Assembly (NCBI RefSeq): GCF_900142065.1
Contig: NZ_FSRJ01000001.1
Coordinates: 372,001-436,000 of the forward strand
Source: Agromyces cerinus subsp. cerinus
GTDB taxonomy: Bacteria; Actinomycetota; Actinomycetes; Actinomycetales; Microbacteriaceae
Length of the DNA stretch: 64,000 nt
Direction of reading: 5' to 3'
This document shows, piece after piece, positions 1 through 8,883 of the stretch. Made by a program: the position numbers and the translations under genes. Within the stretch, counting starts at the first letter, position 1, and every line of letters begins with the position of its first letter. The notes below the pieces were generated by a model that saw nothing but the letters and a program-made list of their open reading frames with translations, made no database searches and was not told the DNA's origin.

Positions 1-905
1 ATGATCTGGCCGCTCGCATAGAAGAGTGCGAAGTCGATCGTGCCCGAGATGCCGATCACGAGGGCGGCCTGCTCGGCGGGCATGCCGATCGAGACCGACC
101 AGAGCGGCAGCACGACCGTGCGGCTGACGCGCACCGCGGCGAGCAGCCCCACCCCCGTGCCGATGCGGGCGAGCACCCCGCGGTTCTCGCGGATCGCGCG
201 GAACACGCTCGGCGACGACTCCGCCGCCGCCTCGGCCTCGCCCGCGGTGAGCGGGGCGCCCGAGGCATCCGTCGCCGTCGCGGCTGAAGCGGCGGATGCC
301 TCACGCGCGAGCCTCGCCGCACCGAACACGCGTTCGGGGTCGGGCAGCAGCACGAGCACGCCGATCACGGCGAAGCACGCCCCGACGAGCACCCAGAAGA
401 CGGACTCGCTCGACCCGGTCGACGCGATGATCGCCGCCGCGACGAAGGGGCCGACGGCCCAGCCCGCTCGGAACACGCCGCCGAGCGTCGAGAGCGCCCG
501 CGCTCGAGTGCGCACCGGCACATAGCTCGTGAGGAACGCATGCCGGGCGAGCCCGAACACGGCAGTCGCGAGCCCGAGGAGGAAGACGCCGATGGCGAGT
601 GCGGGCAGCGTGGGGGAGACGATGGCGATGAGCACGCCGATGACGGCGAGCATCGCCGCCCCGATCATCGCGTTGCGTTCGCCGATGCGGGCGACGAGCC
701 ATCCGGCAGGCAGGTCGCCGGCGAGCTCGCCGACCATGAGCATCGCGGCGATGAGGCCGGCGAGGGCGAGCGAGGCACCGCGCTCGGTCGCCACGAGCGG
801 CACGATGGGGATCATCGCGCCCTCGCCGAGCGAGAAGACGAGGGTCGGCAGGTAGACCGGGAGGATGATCGAGCGCCAGGAGAATCGGGGCGTGGAATCG
901 GTCAT
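1..905 (-). CDS. MFS transporter, 3' part beyond window
   Basis: The reading frame opens at ATG 905-903 (MTDSTPRFSWR) and stays open to base 1, giving about 301 residues without a stop, so the C-terminus is outside the window. Reading down the frame gives alternating hydrophobic helices and a basic loop between early helices (WLVARIGERNAM) that resembles the conserved MFS loop 2-3 motif. An Ala-rich polar stretch lies near residues 205-230, the usual place of the central loop. This is most likely a 12-helix drug or metabolite exporter of the inner membrane. Substrate is unknown. It is divergent from prfB with a 69-bp gap and has its own short-leader promoter. Confidence 0.85.
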   Translation of the reverse strand, partial: MTDSTPRFSWRSIILPVYLPTLVFSLGEGAMIPIVPLVATERGASLALAGLIAAMLMVGELAGDLPAGWLVARIGERNAMIGAAMLAVIGVLIAIVSPTLPALAIGVFLLGLATAVFGLARHAFLTSYVPVRTRARALSTLGGVFRAGWAVGPFVAAAIIASTGSSESVFWVLVGACFAVIGVLVLLPDPERVFGAARLAREASAASAATATDASGAPLTAGEAEAAAESSPSVFRAIRENRGVLARIGTGVGLLAAVRVSRTVVLPLWSVSIGMPAEQAALVIGISGTIDFALFYASGQI

Positions 906-918
906 CGATTCGACGCTA
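903..918 (-). promoter_or_regulatory. -10 element close to start of MFS gene
   Basis: On the minus strand TAGCGT (918-913) is followed by 7 bases and then ATG. There is no Shine-Dalgarno motif. The mRNA would start at or next to the ATG, i.e. a leaderless transcript. Confidence 0.5.
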
Positions 919-974
919 CACCCGCGCGGACGGTGCACCATGCGGGCAGGGGACTCGCGTAGGCTGGGGACGCC

Positions 975-2081
975 ATGTTGGATCTTGACCTCTCGCAGGA
1001 GATCGCCGCGCTGCGATCCACCTTCAGCGACATCCGCGCAGTCGTCGACGTCGACGCCATCAAAGCCGACATCGAACGGCTCTCAGAAGCGGCCGGCGTG
1101 CCCGATCTCTGGGACGACACCGCGAACGCGCAGAAGGTGACCAGCGCGCTCAGCCACCGTCAGTCGGAGCTCGCCCGCGTCACGAGCATCGACTCGCGAC
1201 TCGACGACCTCGAGGTGCTCATCGAGCTCGCCAACGAGATGGGCGACGAAGACAGCGCCGCAGAGGCCCGCACCGAGCTCGAGTCGTTGCAGAAGGCGAT
1301 CGGCGACCTCGAGGTGCAGACGCTGCTCGACGGCGAATGGGACGACCGCCCCGCGGTCATCACCATCCGCGCGGGTGCCGGCGGCGTCGACGCCGCCGAT
1401 TTCGCCGAGATGCTCATGCGCATGTACCTGCGCTGGGCTGAGAAGCACGGCTACAAGGCGACCGTCATGGACACGAGCTACGCCGAAGAGGCGGGCATCA
1501 AGTCGGCGACGTTCGAGATCGACGCGCCCTACGCCTTCGGCACGCTGAGCGTCGAGGCCGGCACGCACCGACTCGTGCGCATGAGCCCCTTCGGTGCGGC
1601 GGGCAAGCGCCAGACGAGCTTCGCGGCCGTCGAGGTCATCCCGCTCATGGAGGAGGCGCAGGAGGTCGAGATCCCCGAGAACGACATCCGCGTCGACGTC
1701 TTCCGCTCGAGCGGCCCCGGCGGCCAGTCGGTCAACACGACCGACTCCGCCGTGCGCATCACGCACCTCCCGACCGGCACGGTCGTCTCGATGCAGAACG
1801 AGAAGTCGCAGATCCAGAACCGTGCCGCCGCCATGCGCGTGCTGCAATCGCGGCTCCTCCTCATCCAGAAGGAGCAGGAGGCGGCGCAGAAGAAGGAGCT
1901 CGCTGGCAACATCACCGCGAGCTGGGGCGACCAGATGCGCTCCTACGTGCTCGCGCCGTACCAGATGGTGAAAGACCTCCGCACCGAGTACGAGGTCGGC
2001 AATCCGAGCCACGTCTTCGACGGCGACATCGACGGCTTCATCTCCGCCGGCATCAAGTGGCGCAAGCGCCCCACCGAGTAG
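975..2081 (+). CDS. prfB: peptide chain release factor 2
   Basis: RF2 reads UGA and UAA stop codons and triggers peptide release on the ribosome. The 368-residue length is normal. The stop-recognition tripeptide SPF is at residues 204-206 and the catalytic GGQ at 249-251 ([10 protein letters not shown]). The coiled N-terminal domain, residues about 1-110, is complete. The gene runs in one frame from MLDLDLSQE onward, so the in-frame UGA and +1 frameshift that autoregulate prfB in many bacteria are absent here. TAGGCT at 960-965 lies 9 bases before the ATG and is a likely -10. In actinobacteria prfB is normally followed by ftsE. Here three accessory genes intervene. Confidence 0.98.
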   Translation: MLDLDLSQEIAALRSTFSDIRAVVDVDAIKADIERLSEAAGVPDLWDDTANAQKVTSALSHRQSELARVTSIDSRLDDLEVLIELANEMGDEDSAAEARTELESLQKAIGDLEVQTLLDGEWDDRPAVITIRAGAGGVDAADFAEMLMRMYLRWAEKHGYKATVMDTSYAEEAGIKSATFEIDAPYAFGTLSVEAGTHRLVRMSPFGAAGKRQTSFAAVEVIPLMEEAQEVEIPENDIRVDVFRSSGPGGQSVNTTDSAVRITHLPTGTVVSMQNEKSQIQNRAAAMRVLQSRLLLIQKEQEAAQKKELAGNITASWGDQMRSYVLAPYQMVKDLRTEYEVGNPSHVFDGDIDGFISAGIKWRKRPTE

Positions 2082-2085
2082 ACAC

Positions 2086-2118
2086 CCGACCGAAGCGGAT
2101 GCCTCCGGCCCCGGTCGG
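2086..2118. terminator. weak hairpin between convergent prfB and tetR
   Basis: CCGACCG (2086-2092) and CGGTCGG (2112-2118) are perfect 7-bp arms around a 19-base loop. The hairpin sits between two convergent stops and has no U tract. It may end transcription from both sides. Confidence 0.35.
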
Positions 2119-2141
2119 CTGAGTCGCGGGTTCGGGCGCCG

Positions 2142-2834
2142 TCAGACGCGTTCGGCCTCGACCGCTGCGGCGAGCGCCGCGGGCAGGCCGCCGATGAGGG
2201 CTGCGAGTCCGAGGTCGAACGAGCGGTCGGCCGGCTGCACGCCCTGTGCCGCGGCCTTCACGCTCCGCAGTGCTTCGGCACGGCTGAAGTTCGGCGCGAG
2301 GGGCGCTGCAGCGCCCGGCGACATGATGTCGGCCGGTGCGAGCGTGTCGAGCGCCGAGCCGATGATGAACGACTCGAGGGCGACGATCGCGTCGACCGCG
2401 CCGCCGACCGGCCAGCCCTCGGCCACGAACCGCCGCGTGATCGACTCGTAGTTCGCGACCGACCGCTCCTGGCCGTCGATCGCCGTGGTCGCGAGCAGCG
2501 CGATGGCCGCGGGATGGGTGGCGAACGCCGAACGGTAGGAGTGCGCCCAGCGCAGCACCGCGTCGGCGAGCGTCATCTCGGGGGTGTCGAACCCCGACAC
2601 GTCGAGCAGTTCGGCGACGCGGCCGCGCATCGCGCGCACGACATCGGCCTTGCCGCCGAAGTAGTGGTAGAGCGCCGGGGGATGCACCGAGAGCGAACGG
2701 GCGAGCGCCGCCATCGTGAAGCCGTCGGGTCCGGCGGTGCGGGAGAGGGCGAACGCGGCATCGACGATCTGCTCGGCGCTCAGCACCGGCGTGCGCGGAC
2801 GGCCCGCGCTGCGCTTGGCCGGGGTGGGACTCAC
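2142..2834 (-). CDS. TetR-family repressor
   Basis: A 230-residue regulator with an N-terminal DNA-binding domain: helix-turn-helix around MAALARSLSVHPPALYHYF (residues about 41-60), then an all-helical ligand-binding domain. I chose GTG 2834-2832 because AAGGAG lies 4 bases upstream. The frame is open much farther upstream, but that part overlaps the divergent amidohydrolase. It likely controls itself and the divergent amidohydrolase/antiporter genes through the AT-rich palindrome at 2903-2921. The inducing ligand is unknown and may be the amidohydrolase substrate. Confidence 0.9.
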   Translation of the reverse strand: MSPTPAKRSAGRPRTPVLSAEQIVDAAFALSRTAGPDGFTMAALARSLSVHPPALYHYFGGKADVVRAMRGRVAELLDVSGFDTPEMTLADAVLRWAHSYRSAFATHPAAIALLATTAIDGQERSVANYESITRRFVAEGWPVGGAVDAIVALESFIIGSALDTLAPADIMSPGAAAPLAPNFSRAEALRSVKAAAQGVQPADRSFDLGLAALIGGLPAALAAAVEAERV

Positions 2835-2866
2835 AGGGCTCCTTCGAGGTGGGCGACGCGAGGGAT

Positions 2867-2895
2867 TTGTCGATGAGCGTATTCGGGAGTAGCGT
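2867..2895 (+). promoter_or_regulatory. promoter of the amidohydrolase gene
   Basis: TTGTCG (2867-2872), a 17-base spacer and TAGCGT (2890-2895) form a good sigma-70 promoter. Transcription would start near 2902, at the left edge of the palindrome at 2903-2921. A face-to-face minus-strand promoter for tetR (TTCGGG, 17 bases, TACGCT at 2881-2876) is also possible. Confidence 0.6.
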
Positions 2896-2902
2896 GTGCC
2901 CG

Positions 2903-2921
2903 AATTTAACCACATTAAATT
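2903..2921. promoter_or_regulatory. 19-bp palindromic operator for the TetR protein
   Basis: AATTTAA (2903-2909), five bases, then TTAAATT (2915-2921): a perfect inverted repeat, strikingly AT-rich against its surroundings. It sits between the divergent tetR and amidohydrolase genes and covers the predicted start point of the latter, where a bound repressor would block transcription. The size suits a TetR dimer. Confidence 0.7.
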
Positions 2922-2960
2922 TGGCCGCCGACGAAGGCGGACGGGAAAGCGGGCACACAC

Positions 2961-4616
2961 ATGCAGCGGGTCGTCGCGGACACCATCCTCATCGGAGCGC
3001 GCGTGATCACGATGAACCCGCGCCAGCCCGAGGCATCCGCCGTCGCGATCCGGGCCGGCCGCATCCTCGCGGTCGGCGACGCCGCCGACCTCGTCGACTA
3101 CCGCGGCCCGCGCACCGTCGTCGAAGACCTCGCCGGGGCATCCGTCACGCCGGGCCTCATCGACGCCCACATGCACCCCATCCAGGGCATCGAGCTCGCC
3201 GTGGGCATCGACTTCGGGGGAGCACGCGACCCCGAGACGTTCCTGCGCGTGCTCGCCGACGAGACCGCGCGCGTCGCCGACGGCACGGCCGGCGGCTGGG
3301 TACGCGGCTGGAACCTCGACTACGACCTCTTCACGAGCCTGTCGATGACCGCCGCCGCGATCGACGGAGCCACCGACGGCGCCCCGGCGTTCCTGCTCTT
3401 CTTCGACGGGCACACCGCACTCGCCAACACCGAGGCGCTGCGCCGCTCGGGCATCACGGGTGCACGTCGCTTCGGCGACACCTCGGAGATCGTCGTCGAC
3501 GACGCCGGCCGGCCGACCGGATGCCTCCGCGAGGACTCGGCGTTCGACATCGTGCTGCGCACCGCCCCCGAGTACACGCGTGCAGAGACGCTCGATCGGG
3601 TGCGCGACATCCTCGGCGGCCTCGCGGCGTCGGGCATCACCGGCGGATGCATCATGGACGGCAACCCCGCGAACCTCGACCTGCTCGACGAGCTCGACGG
3701 CGGGGCATCCGCCGACCCCGAGGCGCCGAGCGGCCTGCCCGTGCGCATCGTCTCGGCGATGGCGCACAACCCCGGCTACGACGAGGAGCGCACGCGCCAC
3801 TACCTCGCGCAGCGCGACCGCAGCGGCAAGCGCTGGCGCGGCGGGCTCGTCAAGCTCTTCGCCGATGGCGTGATCGACACGGGCACCGGCTGGCTCTACG
3901 AACCCGACACCCACGGCGACGGCGGCACCTCGTTCTGGGCCGACGCCGACGAGTTCGAACGCGTCGTGCACCGCTACGCGGAGGCCGGATTCCAGATCGC
4001 CACCCACGCGATCGGCGACCGCGCGATCGGCGAGACCATCGACGCCTACCTCGCCGCCGGCGTGCACTCGAACGGCACCGCCGCCCACCGCATCGAGCAC
4101 CTCGAACTCCTCGCCGACCGCGACCTCCGCCGCATGGCCAATGCCGGCATCACCGCATCGGTGCAGCCGCTGCACATGCAGTGGCGCAAGGCCGACGGCT
4201 CCGACTTCTGGGCCGAGCGCCTCGGTCCCGAGCGCGCCGCCCTCGGCTGGCGGGTGCGCGACATGATCGACGCCGGAGCCCCGGTGGCGCTCGGCTCCGA
4301 CTGGCCCGTCGCGCAGACCGATGCGCGCATCGGGCTCGCCTGGGCGCGGCTCCGCCGTGAACCCGGCAACCACGACGCCCCGGTGTTCGAGCCCGACCAG
4401 GTGCTCACGCCGTACGAAGCCCTACAGGGCTACACCGTCTGGGCCGCAGAGGCCCAGGGCGACCGCGATCTCGGCGTCATCGCGCCGGGATACCGCGCCG
4501 ACCTCGTCGTCTGGGCCGACAGCCCGCTCGACGTCGACGCGGACGAACTGCTGCACCTCCCCGTGCTGACGACGATCGTCGACGGGCAACCCGTGTTCGC
4601 GGCATCCGCCGCCTGA
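2961..4616 (+). CDS. YtcJ-like metal-dependent amidohydrolase
   Basis: A 551-residue enzyme of the amidohydrolase superfamily (Amidohydro_3 type). The N- and C-terminal strands form the small beta domain around a TIM barrel. Metal-binding H70 and H72 lie in DAHMHP. Further conserved blocks are VKLFADGVIDTG, THAIGDRAI, HRIEHLE and GSDWPV. Members hydrolyse C-N bonds in amides, formamides or cyclic imides. The substrate cannot be read from sequence. No Shine-Dalgarno is obvious at ATG 2961. The leader is about 59 bases if the promoter at 2867-2895 is right. The antiporter-like gene follows after 23 bases, suggesting uptake and hydrolysis in one operon under the TetR repressor. Confidence 0.88.
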   Translation: MQRVVADTILIGARVITMNPRQPEASAVAIRAGRILAVGDAADLVDYRGPRTVVEDLAGASVTPGLIDAHMHPIQGIELAVGIDFGGARDPETFLRVLADETARVADGTAGGWVRGWNLDYDLFTSLSMTAAAIDGATDGAPAFLLFFDGHTALANTEALRRSGITGARRFGDTSEIVVDDAGRPTGCLREDSAFDIVLRTAPEYTRAETLDRVRDILGGLAASGITGGCIMDGNPANLDLLDELDGGASADPEAPSGLPVRIVSAMAHNPGYDEERTRHYLAQRDRSGKRWRGGLVKLFADGVIDTGTGWLYEPDTHGDGGTSFWADADEFERVVHRYAEAGFQIATHAIGDRAIGETIDAYLAAGVHSNGTAAHRIEHLELLADRDLRRMANAGITASVQPLHMQWRKADGSDFWAERLGPERAALGWRVRDMIDAGAPVALGSDWPVAQTDARIGLAWARLRREPGNHDAPVFEPDQVLTPYEALQGYTVWAAEAQGDRDLGVIAPGYRADLVVWADSPLDVDADELLHLPVLTTIVDGQPVFAASAA

Positions 4617-4639
4617 CCCCTTTCGAATCAGAGGCAACC

Positions 4640-6118
4640 ATGCAAGACGTCGGCGCGCTCGCGCTCCTCCCCGTCGTCATCATCCTCGTCGTGGCCGTGC
4701 TCACGCGGCGCACGCTCTTCGCGATGCTCTGCGGCACCCTCGCCGGAGCAGTGCTGCTCGGCGGCTGGGAGTTCTTCGACTCCTGGATCGGCTACCTCGG
4801 CACCGCCATGGCCGACGAGACCCTGCAGTGGCTCGTGCTCATCGTCGTGCTCTTCGGCATCCTGATCACGCTCTTCGAGCGCTCGGGCGCCGTGCGGGAG
4901 TTCGCCGCGTGGGCCGAGCGCTTCGTGAACTCGCGGCGCAAGTCCACCGTGCTGAGTTTCCTGCTCGGCATCGTGCTCTTCGTCGACGACTACCTGAACG
5001 TGCTCACCGTCGGCACCTCGATGAAGGCCGTCACCGACCGCTACCACGTGCCGCGCACCGAGCTGGGCACGATCATGAAGATGACGGCGGCGCCGATCGC
5101 CGTCATCGTGCCGTTCTCGACGTGGGCGCTGTTCTTCGCCGGCCTCCTCGAGGCCCAGGGCGTCACGGCCAACGGCTCGGGCTTCGGCGCGTACCTCCAG
5201 GCCATCCCGTTCATCTTCTTCGGCTGGATCGCGATCGCGATCGCCGCGCTCGTCGCGATCGGCTGGTTCCCGAAGCTCGGCGCCCTGAAGAAGGACATCG
5301 CACGAGCGGATGCCACGGGCGACGTGTTCCCCGTCGGCACCACCGCCGAGGAGCGCGAGGCCGAGGGCGGGCTGCCCGTGAACGCCGAGGTCGGCGAGTT
5401 CGCCGTGTCGGGCGACGACGCGGAGCGCGCCGTCGCGACGGCGCCCGCCCCGACCGCCACGGCGACGGCCGTCGCGACCCGCGCCCCCGAGTACGCGAAG
5501 CCGCGCCCGTGGAACTTCCTCGTGCCGATCGCGGTCATGATCGCCGTGACAATCCTCACCGACGTCAACGTGGTGAAGGGCACGGTCGCCGCGCTCCTCG
5601 TGGCGATGGTCATGTACCTCGTGCAGCGGCGCCTGAAGGTCAAGGCCGTGTTCGAGGCCGCGTTCGACGGCGTCGCGAGCATGATCTTCGTCATCGTGCT
5701 CACCGCGCTCGCCTTCATGGTGCAGCACATGAACATCGACCTGCACCTCGCCGACTGGGTGATCGAGACCACCCAGCCGGTCATGAACGGGGCGCTGCTG
5801 CCCGCGATGGTCTTCCTCGTCTGCGGCGTCTACGCCTACGCGACCGGCTCGTTCTGGGATCTCGCCGCCGTCATCACGCCGATCGTGATCCCGCTGGCCT
5901 TCGCGATGGACGTGAACCCGATCATCGCGGGCGCCGCGGTGTTCTCGGGTGCTGCGCTCGGCTCGACCACCTGCCTCTACGGCGACGGCATCATCCTCGC
6001 GTCGCGGTCGACCGGCATCAAGCCGCTCAACCTGATGACGGCGATCCTGCCGTACGCGGGCATCGCGGCGGCTGCGTCGCTCGTGCTCTACCTGATCGTC
6101 GGGTTCGCCGGCATCTAG
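4640..6118 (+). CDS. NhaC-family Na+/H+ antiporter-like membrane protein
   Basis: A 492-residue polytopic protein with about 11-12 hydrophobic segments. The [14 protein letters not shown] motif, near residues 116-129, is typical of the NhaC / arginine-ornithine antiporter-like group. A polar Ala/Thr/Glu-rich loop at about residues 215-290 separates the two halves and looks cytoplasmic. AGAGGC precedes ATG 4640. It probably shares an mRNA with the amidohydrolase, so organic-substrate uptake is as likely as sodium export. The 3' end, including the TAG stop at 6116-6118, lies inside a 38-bp tandem duplication. Confidence 0.85.
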   Translation: MQDVGALALLPVVIILVVAVLTRRTLFAMLCGTLAGAVLLGGWEFFDSWIGYLGTAMADETLQWLVLIVVLFGILITLFERSGAVREFAAWAERFVNSRRKSTVLSFLLGIVLFVDDYLNVLTVGTSMKAVTDRYHVPRTELGTIMKMTAAPIAVIVPFSTWALFFAGLLEAQGVTANGSGFGAYLQAIPFIFFGWIAIAIAALVAIGWFPKLGALKKDIARADATGDVFPVGTTAEEREAEGGLPVNAEVGEFAVSGDDAERAVATAPAPTATATAVATRAPEYAKPRPWNFLVPIAVMIAVTILTDVNVVKGTVAALLVAMVMYLVQRRLKVKAVFEAAFDGVASMIFVIVLTALAFMVQHMNIDLHLADWVIETTQPVMNGALLPAMVFLVCGVYAYATGSFWDLAAVITPIVIPLAFAMDVNPIIAGAAVFSGAALGSTTCLYGDGIILASRSTGIKPLNLMTAILPYAGIAAAASLVLYLIVGFAGI

Positions 6119-6172
6119 AGCCGGTCGTCCCGATGGTCGGGTTCGCCGGCATCTCGAGCCGGTCGTCCCGAT
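6098..6172. repeat. 38-bp tandem duplication over the antiporter stop codon
   Basis: Bases 6098-6134 and 6136-6172 match at 36 of 37 positions with a 38-base period. The single difference turns the TAG stop of copy 1 into TCG in copy 2. The duplication covers the last seven antiporter codons plus 16 bases downstream. Confidence 0.9.
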
Positions 6173-6245
6173 TCCCGTGGGCGGCGACCCGGATTCCCGG
6201 TGTCGCTGCCCACTTTCGCCTGCTCCTTCCTTAGGCTCGATTCCG

Positions 6246-7334
6246 ATGATCCGCTTCGACTCCGTCACCAAGACCTACCCCGGCCAGGCGAGGCCCGCCC
6301 TCAACGACATCGGGGTCGAGATCCTCCGCGGGGAGTTCGTCTTCCTCGTCGGAGCCTCCGGCTCCGGCAAGTCGAGCTTCCTCCGGCTCATCCTCAAAGA
6401 GGAGAAGCCGTCGAAGGGCGCCATCCACGTGCTCGGTCAGGACCTCGGCTCGATCTCGACGCGCAAGGTGCCCTACTTCCGGCGCGACCTCGGCGTCGTC
6501 TTCCAGGACTTCCGGCTGCTGCCGAACAAGTCGGTGTACGAGAACGTCGCGTTCACGCTGCGCGTCATCGGCAAGTCGCGGGGCTACGTGCAGTCGGCGG
6601 TGCCCGAGACGCTGAAGCTCGTCGGACTCGACGGCAAGGGCAAGCGGATGCCGCACGAGCTCTCGGGTGGTGAGCAGCAGCGCGTCGCGATCGCGAGGGC
6701 GATCGTGAACAAGCCGCAGATCCTGCTCGCCGACGAACCGACCGGCAACCTCGACCCCGTGACGAGTGCCGGCATCATGACCCTGCTCGAGCGCATCAAC
6801 GCGATCGGCACTACGGTCGTCATGGCCACGCACGAGGCCGGCATCGTCGACCAGATGCGCCGGCGGGTCATCGAGCTGTCTGCCGGCGACATCGTGCGCG
6901 ACGAGCGCAGCGCCGGTTACGACGGGCAGACCGTGCGCGACGTCGAGGTCGTGCCTCACCGCGAGCCCGGCAAGCCGGACGAGTCCGGCGCGTCAGGCGA
7001 GCCCGAGTCTGCGAGCGAGCCCGATGATTCCGAGACGCCCGCCGCGGCACCGGTCGTCACCGCGGCCGCGCCGAAGGTCACCCCCGAGGTCATGCGCGAT
7101 GCCGAACCGCTCTACGTCGAGCCCGAGGCGACCGACGCCGTGACCGATGCCGCCGCCGAGATCACGGCGGCCGCGACGGGCACGATCCAGGTCGACCCCG
7201 AGCAGCTGAAGCCCAAGACGACCGGCGGCGCTGCGGCATCCGAACACCTGACGCTCGCCGAACGCCTCGGACTCCGGGCCCCGGGAGGCCCCCGGGAAGG
7301 CGACGACGACCAGGAAGTGGGGCCCACGAAATGA
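6246..7334 (+). CDS. ftsE: cell-division ABC ATPase FtsE with long C-terminal tail
   Basis: FtsE pairs with FtsX at the divisome and drives septal peptidoglycan hydrolases. The Walker [10 protein letters not shown] is at residues 36-44, the Q-loop at [18 protein letters not shown], the signature LSGGE at 139-143, and Walker B at [12 protein letters not shown]. The ATPase proper ends near residue 230, the normal FtsE length. A further tail of about 130 residues follows, rich in Ala, Glu, Asp, Pro and Thr and probably disordered. ATG 6246 is chosen over an upstream in-frame start because the [11 protein letters not shown] beginning matches FtsE. TAGGCT (6232-6237) sits 8 bases before it and no Shine-Dalgarno is seen. 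The stop overlaps ftsX by 4 bp. Confidence 0.97.
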   Translation: MIRFDSVTKTYPGQARPALNDIGVEILRGEFVFLVGASGSGKSSFLRLILKEEKPSKGAIHVLGQDLGSISTRKVPYFRRDLGVVFQDFRLLPNKSVYENVAFTLRVIGKSRGYVQSAVPETLKLVGLDGKGKRMPHELSGGEQQRVAIARAIVNKPQILLADEPTGNLDPVTSAGIMTLLERINAIGTTVVMATHEAGIVDQMRRRVIELSAGDIVRDERSAGYDGQTVRDVEVVPHREPGKPDESGASGEPESASEPDDSETPAAAPVVTAAAPKVTPEVMRDAEPLYVEPEATDAVTDAAAEITAAATGTIQVDPEQLKPKTTGGAAASEHLTLAERLGLRAPGGPREGDDDQEVGPTK

Positions 7335-8242
7335 GGCTCGGACTCGTACTCGGCGAGGCTGCGAACGGCCTTCGCCGCAACGCCTCGATGGTGGTCTCCG
7401 TCGTGCTCGTCACGTTCATCTCGCTGACCTTCGTCGGCACCGCGGCACTGCTGCAGCTGCAGATCGGCCAGATGAAGAACTACTGGTACGACCGGGCGCA
7501 GGTCGCCGTCTACCTCTGCACGAGCGTGTCGACGACCGCCGGATGCACCGACGGCGAGGCGACCGAGGAGCAGAAGGCGGCGATCGAGGAGCAGCTCTCC
7601 TCCGACACACTCTCGAAGTACATCGACGAGTTCTACTTCGAAGACCACGATCAGGCGTTCGCGAACTTCCAGGAGCAGTTCAAGGGCACCCCCGCCGCCG
7701 ACTACGTGACGCCCGAGGTGCTCAACGAGACGTTCTGGGTGAACCTCGTCGACCCGTCGCAGGCGGCGGTGCTCGTCGAGAGCTTCGCGGGCATGGCGGG
7801 CGTCGAGGGCGTCGTCGACCAACGCCGCTATCTCGACCAGATCTTCGACGTGCTGAACGCGGCGAGCTACACCGCGATCACGGTCGCCGCCATCATGCTC
7901 GTCGCCGCGGCGCTGCTCATCGCGACGACGATCAGGCTCTCGGCCTTCTCGCGACGGCGAGAGCTCGGCATCATGCGGCTCGTCGGCGCCTCGAACCGGT
8001 TCATCCAGACACCCTTCATCCTCGAGGGGGTGTTCGCCGGACTCATCGGATCCCTGCTGGCAGGCGGCGCCGTGGTGGCGATCGTGGTCTTCTTCGTGCA
8101 GGGCTACCTCGCCGACAACCTCTCGTTCACATTCGTCGACCTCTCGGACGCGCTGCTCGTGGTGCCGCTCCTGATCCTCGTCGGCGTCGTGCTCGCCGCG
8201 GTCTCGGCCGGCATCGCGATCACGAGGTACCTGAAGGTCTGA
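7331..8242 (+). CDS. ftsX: cell-division membrane protein FtsX
   Basis: A 303-residue permease-like partner of FtsE. One transmembrane helix is near residues 20-42. An extracytoplasmic domain of about 130 residues follows, with two Cys ([10 protein letters not shown]) that may form a disulfide. Three C-terminal helices follow, the classic FtsX layout. The conserved cytoplasmic stretch [30 protein letters not shown] precedes the last helices. ATG overlaps the ftsE stop (ATGA), so the two are translationally coupled. It transmits ATPase cycles to cell-wall hydrolases outside the membrane. Confidence 0.97.
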   Translation: MRLGLVLGEAANGLRRNASMVVSVVLVTFISLTFVGTAALLQLQIGQMKNYWYDRAQVAVYLCTSVSTTAGCTDGEATEEQKAAIEEQLSSDTLSKYIDEFYFEDHDQAFANFQEQFKGTPAADYVTPEVLNETFWVNLVDPSQAAVLVESFAGMAGVEGVVDQRRYLDQIFDVLNAASYTAITVAAIMLVAAALLIATTIRLSAFSRRRELGIMRLVGASNRFIQTPFILEGVFAGLIGSLLAGGAVVAIVVFFVQGYLADNLSFTFVDLSDALLVVPLLILVGVVLAAVSAGIAITRYLKV

Positions 8243-8295
8243 TCGGCCGGGTTTCGACACGCCCGGCAGTCAGCAGCTAGACTGAACGGCTGCTC

Positions 8296-8315
8296 CGGAT
8301 GCCCCGGGGCATCCG
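8296..8315. terminator. 20-bp perfect palindrome after ftsX
   Basis: CGGATGCCCC followed directly by GGGGCATCCG. In RNA it would fold to an 8-bp stem with a CCGG loop. It lies between the ftsX stop and the smpB Shine-Dalgarno (8327-8332). There is no U tract, so it may act as an attenuator or processing site. Confidence 0.5.
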
Positions 8316-8338
8316 CTATTCGATGCAAGGAGTCGCTC

Positions 8339-8815
8339 GTGCCCAGGGAGACCGGTCAGAAGGTCGTGGCGACCAACCGCAAGGCGCGCCACGACTACAC
8401 GATCGAGGACACCTACGAGGCCGGCCTCGTGCTCACCGGCACCGAGGTGAAGTCGCTCCGCGAAGGGCGTGCGTCGCTCGTCGACGGCTACGCCTTCATC
8501 GAGGGCGGCGAGATGTGGCTCGATGCCGTGCACATCCCCGAGTACACCGAGGGCACGTGGAACAACCACGCGCCGCGTCGCAAGCGCAAGCTCCTGCTGC
8601 ACAAGCAGGAGATCGTGAAGATCAGCCACCGCACGAGCCAGGGCGGCTACACCCTCGTGCCCCTGCAGATCTACTTCTCGGGAGGGCGCGCGAAGGTCGA
8701 GATCGCGGTCGCGAAGGGCAAGCGCGAGTACGACAAGCGCCATGCGCTGCGCGAGCGCCAGGACAAGCGCGAGGCCGATCGCGCCATGGCGAGCCGGAAG
8801 AACCTCGGCGACTGA
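8339..8815 (+). CDS. smpB: SsrA-binding protein SmpB
   Basis: SmpB binds tmRNA and brings it to stalled ribosomes for trans-translation. Its 158 residues carry the expected blocks: [31 protein letters not shown] near the start, then [12 protein letters not shown], and a basic C-terminal tail ([22 protein letters not shown]) that enters the mRNA channel. The start is GTG 8339 with AAGGAG at 8327-8332. The tmRNA gene lies 1.7 kb downstream on the same strand. Confidence 0.98.
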   Translation: MPRETGQKVVATNRKARHDYTIEDTYEAGLVLTGTEVKSLREGRASLVDGYAFIEGGEMWLDAVHIPEYTEGTWNNHAPRRKRKLLLHKQEIVKISHRTSQGGYTLVPLQIYFSGGRAKVEIAVAKGKREYDKRHALRERQDKREADRAMASRKNLGD

Positions 8816-8867
8816 GCCGTCCGCCGCGCTCGTGATCCGAGCCCGGGTCCGGCCCGGCGAGCGCGTG

Positions 8868-8883
8868 TAGGCTCGGCACGATG
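8868..8883 (+). promoter_or_regulatory. -10 element close to start of phosphatase gene
   Basis: TAGGCT (8868-8873) is 7 bases before ATG 8881 with no Shine-Dalgarno, predicting a leaderless mRNA. Confidence 0.5.
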
